NCBI RefSeq assembly: GCF_036670015.1
Contig: NZ_CP137636.1
Location: forward strand, 722,501 to 786,500
DNA length: 64,000 nucleotides
Origin: Niallia sp. XMNu-256
Lineage (GTDB): Bacteria > Bacillota > Bacilli > Bacillales > Cytobacillaceae
Reading direction: 5' to 3'
A program made the position numbers and the translations under genes. The notes under the pieces are model-generated. The model saw only the letters and a program-made list of their open reading frames with translations. It ran no database searches and was not told the origin of the DNA. Below are positions 26,313-35,235 of this stretch, one piece after another (positions within the stretch are counted from its first letter, which is position 1; every line of letters starts with the position of its first letter).

Positions 26313-27913
26313 ATGGCAGAAACAAGGTCTGTATTTTTACATGGTAAACCCACCATTCATAAAATGAATCTGTTAAAAAACACTCAAAAAGAATACACAA
26401 ATCTCATTAGTAAATTTATAAATAGGATGGGTCAAGATCCTACTTATCTACTAGATTTGTTAACTAACAATAAACAGTCACCAAAGGTAAGAAATCTGGA
26501 AAAAGAAGTACGTAAAAGTCATCAACTTGGTTCAGCGTATGGACAAAATGCAGTGGACATGGCCGTTAAAGAACTGCATAATCATGTCATTCGTATTCGG
26601 AATAAGGTTTACGGGTTTATCCAACAGCATCATCCAGAAATGGAGGTGTATATATCTTTTCTATCCTTATTGAATGCGACCGTTATGAAAGCGGATGAAA
26701 TGGCGATGATTCAAGGTTTAATCGAGAAGGAAAATCAAAAAGAGAAACCTTCCAAATCCAAAGTTGATGATTATCAAAAGCTATTGATGAAGTTAAAGGC
26801 ATTAAGTGAAGAAAAACGTGAGTATTATAAGGAAACAGTCGCAAATCTCTTTCTGGACAAGCTAAAATACATGAAATTGCCCTTTTTGGCAAAAAGTGTC
26901 ACCCTTCAATTGGATACTCGCCTCTCAACATTAGAAAGGTCCCATTCCACAAAAGAAGATTTTATTGTATATGTAAAATTACTTGGAGAAAAAGACCGGG
27001 TAGCTTTTCCGGTAAGTACTTCAAGAAATGGATTACGCCGAATGAAACAGTATGATACAGGATCAATGACGATCAAGTTAACGGATCATGGAAAGGTTCG
27101 AATTGGAGTTCCATTTACGAAAAAAATTGAAACGAAGAAAATTCCCAAAAAGAACATCCTTTCCTTTGATGCGGGTATTACAGATTTAATCTTTACAAAT
27201 ACAGGAAATCCTTACGGTAGTTTTTGTGGAATGAGGCAGCTTTATGAAGAGGTCGTAGAAATAAAATTAGGTCATCGATCTTCCTTACGAAATAAAATGA
27301 GAGACTATCAAAAGGAATTAAAGAAAAGTACGAATCCCTATGAAAAGGTAAGGTTAAGAGAAAAAATCCAAAATATCGCTTGTTCACTTAGTGGGAAAAA
27401 GAAAAAGGACAAAGGCCCTCGTCAATATGCTCATCAAGCGGATTTACGTGTAAATGAGGCGGTTGGCTTATTTATAGAAGAAGCGAAAAGATCTCATTCC
27501 ATTTGTGTATATGAAGACTTAGATATTACTGAGTTTGGACCGGGGAAGGAAAAATAACGAACGGGATAGTATGTGGGTCCGAGGCCAATTAACGAAAAAA
27601 TTAATCTAAATTGAACTGGCTAGGCATTCCACATATTGCTGTAGATCCTGCTTATACTTCAAAAATGTGTCCTAAATGCTTCAATATTGATGATAAAAAT
27701 CGTAAAGGGAAGTCTTTTGTTTGTACCGTGTGCAAACATGAAGATGACGCAGACCATAATGCGGCTGTCAATATTGGGCAACGCGCCTTTGATGATGAGG
27801 TTAAGAAGCTCTTTGAAAAGTACCCATATAATACCAATAAAAGGCACGCAGCACTAAAAGAATTATTTAAACAACGTCACCGTAGCTATATGAGTATTAA
27901 GCCAGTGGCTTAG
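26313..27913 (+). pseudogene. tnpB: RNA-guided endonuclease TnpB (IS605 OrfB), frameshifted
   Basis: TnpB is a guide-RNA-directed DNA nuclease that helps the element persist. The N-terminal part (26313-27557) is open and includes the RuvC-I aspartate in SFDAGITDL and the RuvC-II glutamate in VYEDLDI. Near 27552 and 27595 the frame shifts, both times at or near A-runs. The rest (to 27913) has the four-cysteine zinc ribbon (CPKC ... CTVC) and the RuvC-III aspartate in DDADHNAAVNI. Restoring two indels would give a protein of about 530 residues, long for a TnpB but with all catalytic residues. The start is ATG 26313 after GGGGTGAGGG. Confidence 0.82.
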
Positions 27914-28095
27914 ATCCTTATATAGCCCAATGAACCTCTTACCCATTCATTGGGGGAAAATCTTCGAGTTCATCATTACTCATTTGTAATGCGCTGTCCG
28001 AAGGTGTATCAGCTAACGATCGGATGTGTAGGTCTGTTTTTTGACCGCATGTTTGAAAAGTTAAAAGATACTCGGTATTTCAATGCCGAGAGGTT
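27914..28095 (+). other. Candidate omega-RNA (reRNA) / right-end region of the IS element
   Basis: About 180 noncoding bases lie between the tnpB stop and the right-end hairpin. They include a stem CCCAATGAA..TTCATTGGG-like (about 27928-27955) and TCCGAAGG..CGGATG-type pairing near 28010. In IS605 elements this stretch encodes the 3' end of the TnpB guide RNA. No consensus was matched; the call rests on position. Confidence 0.35.
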
Positions 28096-28162
28096 CACCA
28101 ACACTTAGCAAATCATTACTCTAGAAAATAATAAAATCAAAGCACGCTCTTTTTTTAGTAAG

Positions 28163-28222
28163 CTTAACGGGCAGTAGGACTCCAGCTCAAGACTCTAAGA
28201 AAAATATAAGAGGAGGATGAAA
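28163..28222 (-). repeat. Dispersed repeat A, copy 4 (end fragment)
   Basis: Reads AACGGGCAGTAGGACTCC and TCAAGACTCTAAG, the reverse complement of the last 60 or so bases of repeat A at 3161. It lies 70 bp past the right end of the IS element. The rest of the 27,914-28,444 gap holds no gene. Confidence 0.6.
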
Positions 28223-28444
28223 GAAACTCTGAAAGAAGTTTGACTTTTATTGAGAAATTCATCCGAAATTTTAAGTAAACCTATTTAACTTTGCTGCAGT
28301 TATTAAAATCTCTATGATGTGAAAAATTAGACTTAGCAAACAATTCTAAATTAATAGGTTAAAAGAACTATTAATAAAGTTAGTTATTTGATAGTCTTAT
28401 AGTAGGATTATTCAAATTTAGCGCTAGAGAGGACTGCAAGGCAT

Positions 28445-29985
28445 ATGTTAAAAAAAAAGGGGTTAAACTTAGGTTTGCCATAAGCTTACTTGTTATCCTA
28501 ACAGCATTTAGTATAACCGCAGTGATTGGTATTCTTCCATTTATGCATTAAAGCAAAACTTAACAGAAACCTATCTTGAAAATAATAATCAATATGCGAA
28601 AAAAATTGCCTCAAGTGCAGACAGTCTATTTTTCAGTATGCAAAAAAATATAAACTCTTTGGCTTACATTATTGGTCGTAAGGGTATTACTCAAGAAGAG
28701 TTGGAAAAGTGGCAAAAAAACAGCAATTACTTTAACTCGGTGTTTACTACAGATTCTAATGGAGTCGTACAATATATGTATCCGTTGGAAATGAATGGAA
28801 ATATGAAACCTGGGACAAAAATACAATCAGATTTAATGAAACAAGCCTTGCAGAACAGACAGCCATTTATCTCGCATCCTTATTTAGCGCAAACGGGTAA
28901 TCTAGTTTTACTAGTATCCGCTCCTATTTTCGATGAGAGCGGAAATTATCAAGGGGTTGTGGATGGAACTCTTTATTTAAAAAGTGATAATGCACTTAAA
29001 AAATTCTATACGATCATCAGTTTAAAGATGGGTCATCTGTTTTTGTGGTGGACAAATCAGGAAAGATTATTTATCATCCCAATGAAAGAAGGATCAATGA
29101 ATCAATAGCAGATCATCCGCTAGTTCAAAGTGTAATGGATGGGAAAAATGGGGCCAGTCAAATTATTAACAGGATGGGAGTGGAGTATTTCTCCGGTTAT
29201 GCCTCCATCGATTATACGGGTTGGGGAATCATTGTGCAAACACCTACATATATCATGAAAGAGCCCTTTCGAGAGTTAACGTTACGGGTAATCCTTCAAT
29301 CCTTGCCGCTACTATTCATCATTCTAAGTATCGGAGGGTTAATCGCCAACAACCTTACCAAACCACTCAACCAGTTAGCTAGATTTGCTGAGAAAGCGAT
29401 CAAAAAGGAAAAATCGATTCATTCCTTTAGTCAACTGAATAGCAAATCAAATATTTATGAAATCAACCAGCTTTATCACCATGTTTATAATTACCTAGTC
29501 TTATTAAACAAGCAAGTTCAGCGAGATGGATTAACAAATTTAGGCAATCGAAGGTCCTTTAATTTAATGATTAAAGAGTGGTTTGAGCACCAAGTTCCAT
29601 TCACGATCATTTTATTGGATATTGATCATTTTAAAAAGGTGAATGATACATTTGGACACTTAGTAGGAGATGATGTGTTAAGGCATCTTTCTACTTTATT
29701 GCAAAATACATCAAGACAAGAAAATTTTTGTTTTCGGTATGGTGGAGAGGAATTTGTAATTATCACTAATGTTAAAAGTGAAGAAGATGCTTATAAAATT
29801 GCTGAACGCATAAGAATACAATTCGAGGAAACGCCTATCCAACAGGACAGAAGATCACCATTTCACTAGGGATTTCTTCTTATCGAGATGAAGACAAACA
29901 ACCAGAAGATGTTGTGAAAAGAGCGGATTTGGCCCTATACCAATCCAAGTCAAATGGAAGAAACCAGAGCACTATTTTCTATTAA
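28445..29985 (+). pseudogene. Diguanylate cyclase with sensor domain, multiply frameshifted
   Basis: Pieces in different frames add up to one GGDEF protein of about 510 residues. There is an N-terminal membrane helix (KLRFAISLLVILTAF), a dCACHE-like extracellular sensor (28570-29260), a second membrane helix near 29310 (LLFIILSIGGLI), a linker, and a GGDEF domain with RYGGEEF intact. Frame breaks lie near 28455 (A-run), 28535, 29040 and 29840. The end KRADLALYQSKSNGRN to the TAA at 29985 is in the last frame. It would have made cyclic-di-GMP in response to an external ligand. Four independent breaks argue for decay, unless this stretch has poor sequence quality. Confidence 0.82.
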
Positions 29986-30109
29986 GTCTTCACAAACCCT
30001 TAAACTTTTTGAGATAAAAGCAAAAATAAGGAAGAAATCTTCACATAATGGTAAGATGACCGAGGAAAACTAACGAAATAAGTCATTTTCATCAAAGGGA
30101 GGACCATAT

Positions 30110-30409
30110 ATGAATATAACAGTTAGCCAAGAGGCGTTAAACTGGTTTAAAGAAGAAATAGGACTTAAAAAAGGGGACTATTTAAAGTTTTTTCCAAAGA
30201 TTTATGGATCAAGTCCTGTCCAAGAATCATATGCATTAGGATTCGCTAAAGAAGACCCTATTGATATCATTGCTAGTACGGAAATAGAGGGGATGATTTT
30301 CTTTGTAGAATCAACGGACTTATGGTTCTTCAATGGACATGATCTTCAAGTAGAATATAATGAAAAAATTGATGAACTCGAGTTTACGTACACAATATCA
30401 AATAACTAA
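30110..30409 (+). CDS. HesB/IscA-like protein (YneR type)
   Basis: A 99-residue protein with the HesB-like fold pattern (MNITVSQEALNWFKEE start, YALGFAK, and FFVESTDLWFF in the second half). The three cysteines of true IscA-type Fe-S carriers are absent, as in B. subtilis YneR, so a role in cluster transfer is doubtful. GGGAGGA precedes the ATG. It lies after the decayed cyclase and before the DUF1450 gene, with 230 bp free of other features. Confidence 0.8.
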   Translation: MNITVSQEALNWFKEEIGLKKGDYLKFFPKIYGSSPVQESYALGFAKEDPIDIIASTEIEGMIFFVESTDLWFFNGHDLQVEYNEKIDELEFTYTISNN

Positions 30410-30641
30410 TGCATTTACCTTGTGAACTAGTGAAATTTTATTCAACCAAACGTTACAAGGTATTACTTATGAACGCACTAAAGAGAATATATAGGCGAGA
30501 TCGTATAAGGTTAAAAGATGCAGCCCTATCTTTATTAGAAGAAAGATGATAGAACGAGTCACTAATTTTCTTCGGTTTTTTTGGGGTAGGATGATATAGT
30601 AAAATGTCGGGACTATATGAATAAAGGGGGCCAAGAGTACC

Positions 30642-30890
30642 ATTAGCGTTATTATTGTTGAAATATGTGAAAGTAATACAATAACAAAATTTGACTTGGA
30701 AACGATACTTGAATCTGAGTATCCTGAGGTCTCTGTACTTGAAACAGATTGCCTTTCTTTTTGTGGGATGTGTGCACGCAGTCCTTATGCCATGGTAAAT
30801 GGAAAACGTATTTTTGCTAAAACCCCGGAAGAGTGCTTGGTAAAAATCAGAAAGCAAATACAAGAGGAATTGGCTTTTTATCATGGATAA
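30642..30890 (+). CDS. DUF1450 (YuzB-like) small protein, apparent ATT start
   Basis: A protein of about 82 residues of the DUF1450 family: SVIIVEICESNT at the start and DCLSFCGMCARSPYAMVNG with three cysteines (CxxxCxxC) in the middle. Function is unknown in this family; the cysteines suggest redox or metal binding. The conserved N-terminus begins right after ATT 30642, and no in-frame ATG, GTG or TTG lies upstream of it; AGGGGG at 30625-30630 is about 11 bp before. Either ATT is used, as in infC, or an upstream base was lost (ATG 30617 is one frame off), or translation begins at TTG 30696 and gives a short product. A terminator follows at once. Confidence 0.6.
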   Translation: MSVIIVEICESNTITKFDLETILESEYPEVSVLETDCLSFCGMCARSPYAMVNGKRIFAKTPEECLVKIRKQIQEELAFYHG

Positions 30891-30928
30891 TTCACTTTGG
30901 TCCTTATGACTACAAAGTGAATTTTTTT
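30889..30928 (+). terminator. Terminator after the DUF1450 gene
   Basis: AATTCACTTTG pairs with CAAAGTGAATT across a 12-base loop, followed by T residues. It overlaps the stop codon. Confidence 0.85.
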
Positions 30929-31072
30929 ATGTTACGTAAGCGGATTGATATAAACTTATCATTATACATTGAAAAATATATGTTATTAAACTATAATTAT
31001 TTATACTTTTTTATATAAAAAGTATTAGGAAGATATTAATGAATGAATCTAAATTAGATAGGTGATTTTAAA

Positions 31073-32038
31073 ATGAAACAATATAGAGTATTGCTGTATT
31101 ATAAATATGTCCATATAGAAAACCCTGAAGAGTTTGCAAGTCAGCATTTAGCTTTTTGTAAAGAGATTGGTCTGAAGGGCAGAATTCTTGTGGCGGAAGA
31201 AGGGATTAATGGTACAGTATCTGGAACAGTGGAACAAACCGACGAGTATATAAAAAACATGAAGGCAGATTCACGTTTTTCAGATATCGTATTTAAAGTA
31301 GATGAAGCCGAAGGTCATGCATTCAAAAAGATGCATGTTCGTCCTCGAAAAGAAGTTGTTACCCTTCGTTTAGAAGATGATGTTAACCCAAATGAAACGA
31401 CAGGTAAATACCTTGAACCAAAAGAATTCTATGAAGCCATGCAAGACGAGGATGCGGTCATTATAGATGCTAGAAATGATTATGAATATGATCTTGGTCA
31501 TTTTAAAGGTGCTATTCGTCCTGATATTAAGGCCTTCCGTGAACTACCAGAATGGATTCGGGAAAATAAAGAACAGCTTGAGGGAAAGAAGATTCTTACT
31601 TATTGTACAGGCGGAATCCGGTGTGAAAAGTTTTCTGGCTGGTTAGTTAACGAGGGTTTTGAAGATGTTTCACAATTACATGGTGGAATCGTGACATATG
31701 GAAAGGACCCCGAAGTCCAAGGACGCCTGTGGGATGGTCAATGCTATGTATTTGATGAAAGAATTAGTGTTCCTGTAAACCAAGTTGAACATGTTATTGT
31801 TGGGAAGGATTATTTTACTGGGGAGCCTTGTGAACGATATGTGAACTGTGCAAATCCTGAGTGTAATAAACAAATTCTATGTTCGGAAGAGAATGAGCAT
31901 AAATACCTTCGTGGATGCACACATGAATGTAGAGTGCACCCTCGTAACCTTTATGTGAAGGAACATGAATTAACACCACCAATAATAGAGGAAAAATTAA
32001 AAGCGATTGGAGAAGAATATTCTTTAGAATCGGTGTAA
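31073..32038 (+). CDS. trhO: tRNA uridine(34) hydroxylase, rhodanese-related (TrhO/YceA)
   Basis: Hydroxylates uridine 34 of certain tRNAs to ho5U, using prephenate-independent oxygen chemistry. The 321-residue protein has an N-terminal acylphosphatase-like domain (to about 95), a rhodanese domain with the active cysteine in [11 protein letters not shown] (about residue 182), and a C-terminal cysteine-rich zinc-type region ([12 protein letters not shown] ... [11 protein letters not shown]). This matches YbfQ/YceA. It is a lone gene with a TAGGTGATTT site before the ATG. Confidence 0.93.
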   Translation: MKQYRVLLYYKYVHIENPEEFASQHLAFCKEIGLKGRILVAEEGINGTVSGTVEQTDEYIKNMKADSRFSDIVFKVDEAEGHAFKKMHVRPRKEVVTLRLEDDVNPNETTGKYLEPKEFYEAMQDEDAVIIDARNDYEYDLGHFKGAIRPDIKAFRELPEWIRENKEQLEGKKILTYCTGGIRCEKFSGWLVNEGFEDVSQLHGGIVTYGKDPEVQGRLWDGQCYVFDERISVPVNQVEHVIVGKDYFTGEPCERYVNCANPECNKQILCSEENEHKYLRGCTHECRVHPRNLYVKEHELTPPIIEEKLKAIGEEYSLESV

Positions 32039-32086
32039 TACTATTTAAGGGTCTGTAATAAAAGTTTTATGTCGCAGCCTTAAATG

Positions 32087-32297
32087 ATAAAGTGAAACTT
32101 CCATCAGTGGGGGATCTTGCCCACTGAGGGTTAGGTTTAGGCCAGCTGCATGCTGATAACGCAGACATTGCCGTAGGGCGTATCTAGTCTGTGTTCAGCT
32201 TCTGGAGCTTTACGGGCTGTTGATCCCTACCTATCTTCTTTTATTGCATTTAGAATCTTGAGATGGGGAGCTTACTGGCCGTTAAGCCTGATAAAAT
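32087..32297 (+). repeat. Dispersed repeat A, copy 5 (full length)
   Basis: Runs GATAAAGTGAAACTTCC to GCCTGATAAAA and is well aligned to the copy at 3161, including GGAGCTTTACGGGC and the first hairpin. It lies between trhO and sodA. The rest of the 354-bp gap holds only an AT-rich stretch before sodA. Confidence 0.8.
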
Positions 32298-32392
32298 TAC
32301 TTTTATGCTTATTAGTTGAAAAAGTAAATGATATTAATTATAATTTAAATATAATTAAAAATTATAAGTTACATAACTAGGAGGAATTTATA

Positions 32393-33004
32393 ATGGCTAA
32401 ATACGAATTACCTGCATTACCTTACGCTGCAAATGCACTTGAACCACATTTTGATGAGCAAACAATGACAATCCACCATGATCGTCACCATGCTACATAT
32501 GTGAATAACTTAAACGCTGCTCTTGAAGGACATGATGATCTTTCTAGCAAAACAATTGAAGAACTAGTTTCTAATTTAGATGCAGTTCCTGAAAACATCC
32601 GTACAGCTGTACGTAACAACGGTGGCGGACATGCTAACCACAGCTTATTCTGGGAAATTCTATCTCCAAATGGCGGAGGCGAACCAACTGGTGAAGTTGC
32701 AGCTGCTATTAACGAAGCATTCGGAAGCTATGATAAATTCAAAGAAGAATTCACTAAAGCAGCTACAACTCGTTTCGGTTCTGGCTGGGCTTGGTTAGTA
32801 GTAGATGGCGGAAAGGTAGCGATCACTAGTACACCAAACCAAGACACTCCATTAATGGAAGGCAAAACTCCAATCCTTGGCCTTGACGTTTGGGAGCATG
32901 CTTACTACTTAAAATATCAAAACAAACGCCCAGATTATATTTCTGCATTCTATAACCTAATTAACTGGGATGAAGTTAATAAGCGTTTCGCTGCTGCGAA
33001 ATAA
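32393..33004 (+). CDS. sodA: superoxide dismutase (Mn/Fe type)
   Basis: Converts superoxide to hydrogen peroxide and oxygen in the cytoplasm. The 203-residue protein has the metal ligands in [10 protein letters not shown] (H27 area), [13 protein letters not shown], and DVWEHAYYL (Asp and His). The pattern and GGG residues fit the manganese form found in Bacillus. AGGAGG precedes the ATG. It is followed by repeat B copy 1 and a terminator, and converges with a SufR-like regulator gene. Confidence 0.95.
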   Translation: MAKYELPALPYAANALEPHFDEQTMTIHHDRHHATYVNNLNAALEGHDDLSSKTIEELVSNLDAVPENIRTAVRNNGGGHANHSLFWEILSPNGGGEPTGEVAAAINEAFGSYDKFKEEFTKAATTRFGSGWAWLVVDGGKVAITSTPNQDTPLMEGKTPILGLDVWEHAYYLKYQNKRPDYISAFYNLINWDEVNKRFAAAK

Positions 33005-33017
33005 TTTAAATCGATTC

Positions 33018-33180
33018 GGCATTCATCCCCCACTTGTAAAAGTGGGGGATGAATCATTTGCCCTTGGGGTCTAAAACTCCACTGGAATGCTCTATCTCCG
33101 GCGGATGTCTCAGATTTTTTAGGGGACTCATCGAGCGAGCTGAAAAATTCGGATGCAAATTCGACGAGTGAAATTAATCT
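33018..33180 (+). repeat. Dispersed repeat B, copy 1
   Basis: Starts with the hairpin TCCCCCACTTGTAAAAGTGG (33025 on), then CTCCGGCGGATGTCTCAGAT, CTCATCGAGCGAGCT and GGATGCAAATTCGACGAGTG. The same blocks are found at 41150 and, reversed and diverged, at 38026. Its 5' hairpin is like the left-end hairpin of the IS200/IS605 element nearby (stem plus GATGAAT), so it may be a non-autonomous derivative of such elements. Confidence 0.7.
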
Positions 33181-33184
33181 AATA

Positions 33185-33220
33185 AAACCCACTAAGGATT
33201 TGTTTCCTAAGTGGGTTTTT
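33185..33220. terminator. Bidirectional terminator between sodA and the SufR-like gene
   Basis: AAACCCACT..AGTGGGTTT stem with one mismatch further in, flanked by A and T runs on the two sides. Confidence 0.8.
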
Positions 33221-33225
33221 GGTGT

Positions 33226-33855
33226 TTAAGGAAAAGAGATCAAAAATGTACAATGGTGATCTCCATCTGTTTTACAAGTGGTTCGTTCTATATTATCCGT
33301 TTTTAACACATTTCTTAATAATTGGGTTTCACATTGACAAGCGATTTTAAACTGATTGGCAACAGAGAGAATTGGACAATTATGTTCAATGACCTTATAT
33401 GTATTCTGATCAACTTGGATCATGTCTGCCATATAGCCTTTTTCATTTTGAATATCTACGAGTTCTTTTACTTTATCAGGGATCGATTCGGATTTAATTT
33501 TTTGTGAATACTCATTCGTTAAGCGGTTTTCTCTTGTTTCGAACAATCCAATAACAGCTTCTTCCCCATATAGCTCTTTTAAATCATGTAGAAATTCGAT
33601 CGTAATGCCTTCATAGTTTTTGGGAAATAGTTTTTCACCTATTTCTGTTAGAAAATAGACTTGCAAAGGTCTTCCTATTGGCTGTTTCATTTCTTTCGAG
33701 GAGATGAACCCATCCCTTTCCAGAGAACTTAGATGTTTACGGACGGCCATATGGGTGATGGTCAAGTAATCGCTAAGCTCGTTTACAGATAGAGACACCT
33801 TTTTTTTCAATAATTGAAGAATTTTATCCTTTGTTGATTTATTGGCGTATTCCAT
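33226..33855 (-). CDS. SufR-like winged-helix regulator with four-cysteine Fe-S site
   Basis: A 209-residue regulator. The N-terminal winged helix (residues 8-65, SVNELSDYLTITHMAVRKHL) and the linker QPIGRPLQVYFLTEIGEKLFP are typical of the SufR/ArsR-DeoR-like group. The C-terminal half has HNCPI, ACQCE, TTCKTDG and HHCTF, cysteines placed much as in cyanobacterial SufR, which holds a [4Fe-4S] cluster. It may sense iron or oxidative stress (inference; it sits beside sodA). A perfect palindrome at 33894 lies 39 bp upstream of its start and is the likely autoregulatory site. The suf operon here is 25 kb away and has no copy of that palindrome upstream. Confidence 0.82.
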   Translation of the reverse strand: MEYANKSTKDKILQLLKKKVSLSVNELSDYLTITHMAVRKHLSSLERDGFISSKEMKQPIGRPLQVYFLTEIGEKLFPKNYEGITIEFLHDLKELYGEEAVIGLFETRENRLTNEYSQKIKSESIPDKVKELVDIQNEKGYMADMIQVDQNTYKVIEHNCPILSVANQFKIACQCETQLLRNVLKTDNIERTTCKTDGDHHCTFLISFP

Positions 33856-33893
33856 CTTTCACCCTCGTTTCTATTGGCCCATAATATACAAAA

Positions 33894-33918
33894 AGTAGTG
33901 CATAAAAGTTGCACTACT
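33894..33918. promoter_or_regulatory. Perfect 9-7-9 inverted repeat upstream of the SufR-like gene
   Basis: AGTAGTGCA and TGCACTACT flank a 7-bp spacer. The position just before the regulator start suggests an autoregulatory operator. No other copy was found in the window. Confidence 0.55.
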
Positions 33919-34026
33919 AATATCCCTTTTATTCAATATATTATATTATAAAGTATAAAAAATGAAAAGGATACATTAAGAGATGAAAAGACTCATCACA
34001 AGAAAGCTTATGATAAGTCCTTTGTT

Positions 34027-34260
34027 TTAATAGGTTAAACTACCTGCTGCAACTAAACCAACTGCAATTCCAGCGGCAAACAAACTGAAGCCAACTGCCA
34101 TATTCCCTTCCTCTACCTTTTTCGCTAGATCGGTTTTTGGGGTTAAAATATATTCAATTAAAACATAAACACTTCGATCCTCATCTATTTCTGCAGAGTC
34201 CCGTTCCCACCCACTTATTAAAGAGTTTTCAATCCAAAACAATAAGAAACCCGATTTCAT
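34027..34260 (-). pseudogene. DUF350-like membrane protein fragment
   Basis: A 77-codon frame. The last 45 or so residues (LIEYILTPKTDLAKKVEEGN followed by a hydrophobic, alanine/glycine-rich helix) look like the C-terminal end of DUF350 (YjfL-type) membrane proteins, which normally have four helices and about 135 residues. The N-terminal part is missing, and the IDEAL gene and its terminator occupy that space. The first 25 codons have no similarity I recognise. It is more likely a remnant than a functional small protein. Confidence 0.4.
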
Positions 34261-34272
34261 TTGAAATCGGGT
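34249..34272 (-). terminator. Terminator after the IDEAL gene
   Basis: ACCCGATTTC pairs with GAAATCGGGT across a 4-base loop. On the minus strand a T-rich stretch follows. Confidence 0.65.
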
Positions 34273-34287
34273 ATGTTCGTGCTAATC

Positions 34288-34485
34288 TTATTCAAGATAT
34301 TTCTGTAATTCTTCCGTTAATCGTATAAATACTTCTTTATTTTTGGTTTCTAATGAATAGTCGATTTCCTTTAATAAGCGCTCTTTCTGAAAATCTCTCA
34401 GCGCCTTGTCTAGCACCATTTCGGCAAGTGTCGAATGATCAGTTACCATAGGATTTTGAGGGGCATTCAGATAATACTTTTTCAT
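34288..34485 (-). CDS. IDEAL-domain small protein
   Basis: A 65-residue protein. After a variable start it has the IDEAL domain (about residues 20-62, LAEMVLDKALRDFQKERLL then IDYSLETKNKEVFIRLTEEL), which occurs at the C-terminus of YpiB and in several Bacillus small proteins, some linked to ComK control. The precise role is unknown. GGAGTTGATTTCC lies before the ATG. A hairpin terminator follows. Confidence 0.72.
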   Translation of the reverse strand: MKKYYLNAPQNPMVTDHSTLAEMVLDKALRDFQKERLLKEIDYSLETKNKEVFIRLTEELQKYLE

Positions 34486-34650
34486 ATGGAAATCAACTCC
34501 TTAACCTTTTTTCTATTATAACAATTGTTTTCTGATAATTCAAACACTTTTGCTCTAAATGTTTAATAATTATTTCTTCTATATTATATAAAGCTTTGCG
34601 AATGAATCTTGTTTTTGAAGAAGGTGCATACTATCTAAAATAATTTATCT

Positions 34651-34852
34651 GGTTTAACGGTGATTAAGTCTCCCACATAAAGGTTCCGATTACAATAGAG
34701 GATAGCTGGATGATCAGCTGCCCGTTAAACACAGAAAGTTGAACACAGATTAAATACACCTCTGGCAACGTCTACGTGACCAGCAAGCTATGACTTAAAC
34801 CTTTCCGTCAGCAGGGCTAATAAAACATCCATTTATGGAAGTTTCACTTATT
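34651..34852 (-). repeat. Dispersed repeat A, copy 6 (reverse)
   Basis: Reads GGTTTAACGGTGATTAAGTC to GGAAGTTTCACTTA on the plus strand, the reverse complement of the copy at 3161, with TGCCCGTTAAACACAGAAAG and CTCTGGCAACGTCTACGTGA inside. It is the most diverged long copy. It lies upstream of the siderophore transporter operon. Confidence 0.7.
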
Positions 34853-35024
34853 AGATACTTATGACTTTAAATATCTAATATTAGTAAATTTTGCTTACGG
34901 TACTATAAAAATATTTTATAATAGTGTGAATAAAATGAAAACGTTTTAAATTCTGTAACTTTTTTTTACTGGTTATGTATTGACACTCATTTATTTCATG
35001 GTAGAATTTTAAGTATAGAGCAAA

Positions 35025-35159
35025 TGATAATCAATATCAGTTAATGTTTAATGAATGATTCCACTATATAATTATTGGAACAAATTTTTTTGAAACTAAA
35101 TGATAATGAGTCTCAATTGCATTGATTATTTTTTTAATTATTAATGATAATGAATCTCA
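35025..35159. promoter_or_regulatory. Three Fur boxes upstream of the siderophore transporter operon
   Basis: TGATAATCAATATCA (35025-35039), TGATAATGAGTCTCA (35101-35115) and TGATAATGAATCTCA (35145-35159) each match the 7-1-7 Fur box TGATAATNATTATCA at 10 or more positions. The group predicts tight iron repression of the permease genes. Confidence 0.8.
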
Positions 35160-35235
35160 ATTAATAAAAGATTAAGAGAATAATATTTTAGAGTTACATA
35201 TGCCCAAGTCAAAAAAGAGAGTAAGGGACAGTCCT

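Larger units (their letters stand above)
25766..28095 (+). mobile_element. Decayed IS200/IS605-family element (tnpA-tnpB)
   Basis: The element carries remnants of a Y1 (HUH) transposase tnpA and an RNA-guided nuclease tnpB in the usual order. The left side has the hairpins TATCCT..AGGATA (25766-25783) and GGCGA..TCGCC (25787-25826). The right side has CTCGGTA..TGCCGAG (28071-28090). The left inner and right stems share the loop TATTTCAAT, as expected for subterminal hairpins bound by one TnpA. Exact cleavage sites are not determined. Both genes have frameshifts, so the copy should not transpose on its own. Confidence 0.8.

Noticed and set aside
10084-34852. Repeat A as tRNA or rRNA fragments
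   Set aside because: No cloverleaf, T-loop GTTCRA context or rRNA blocks could be aligned to it.
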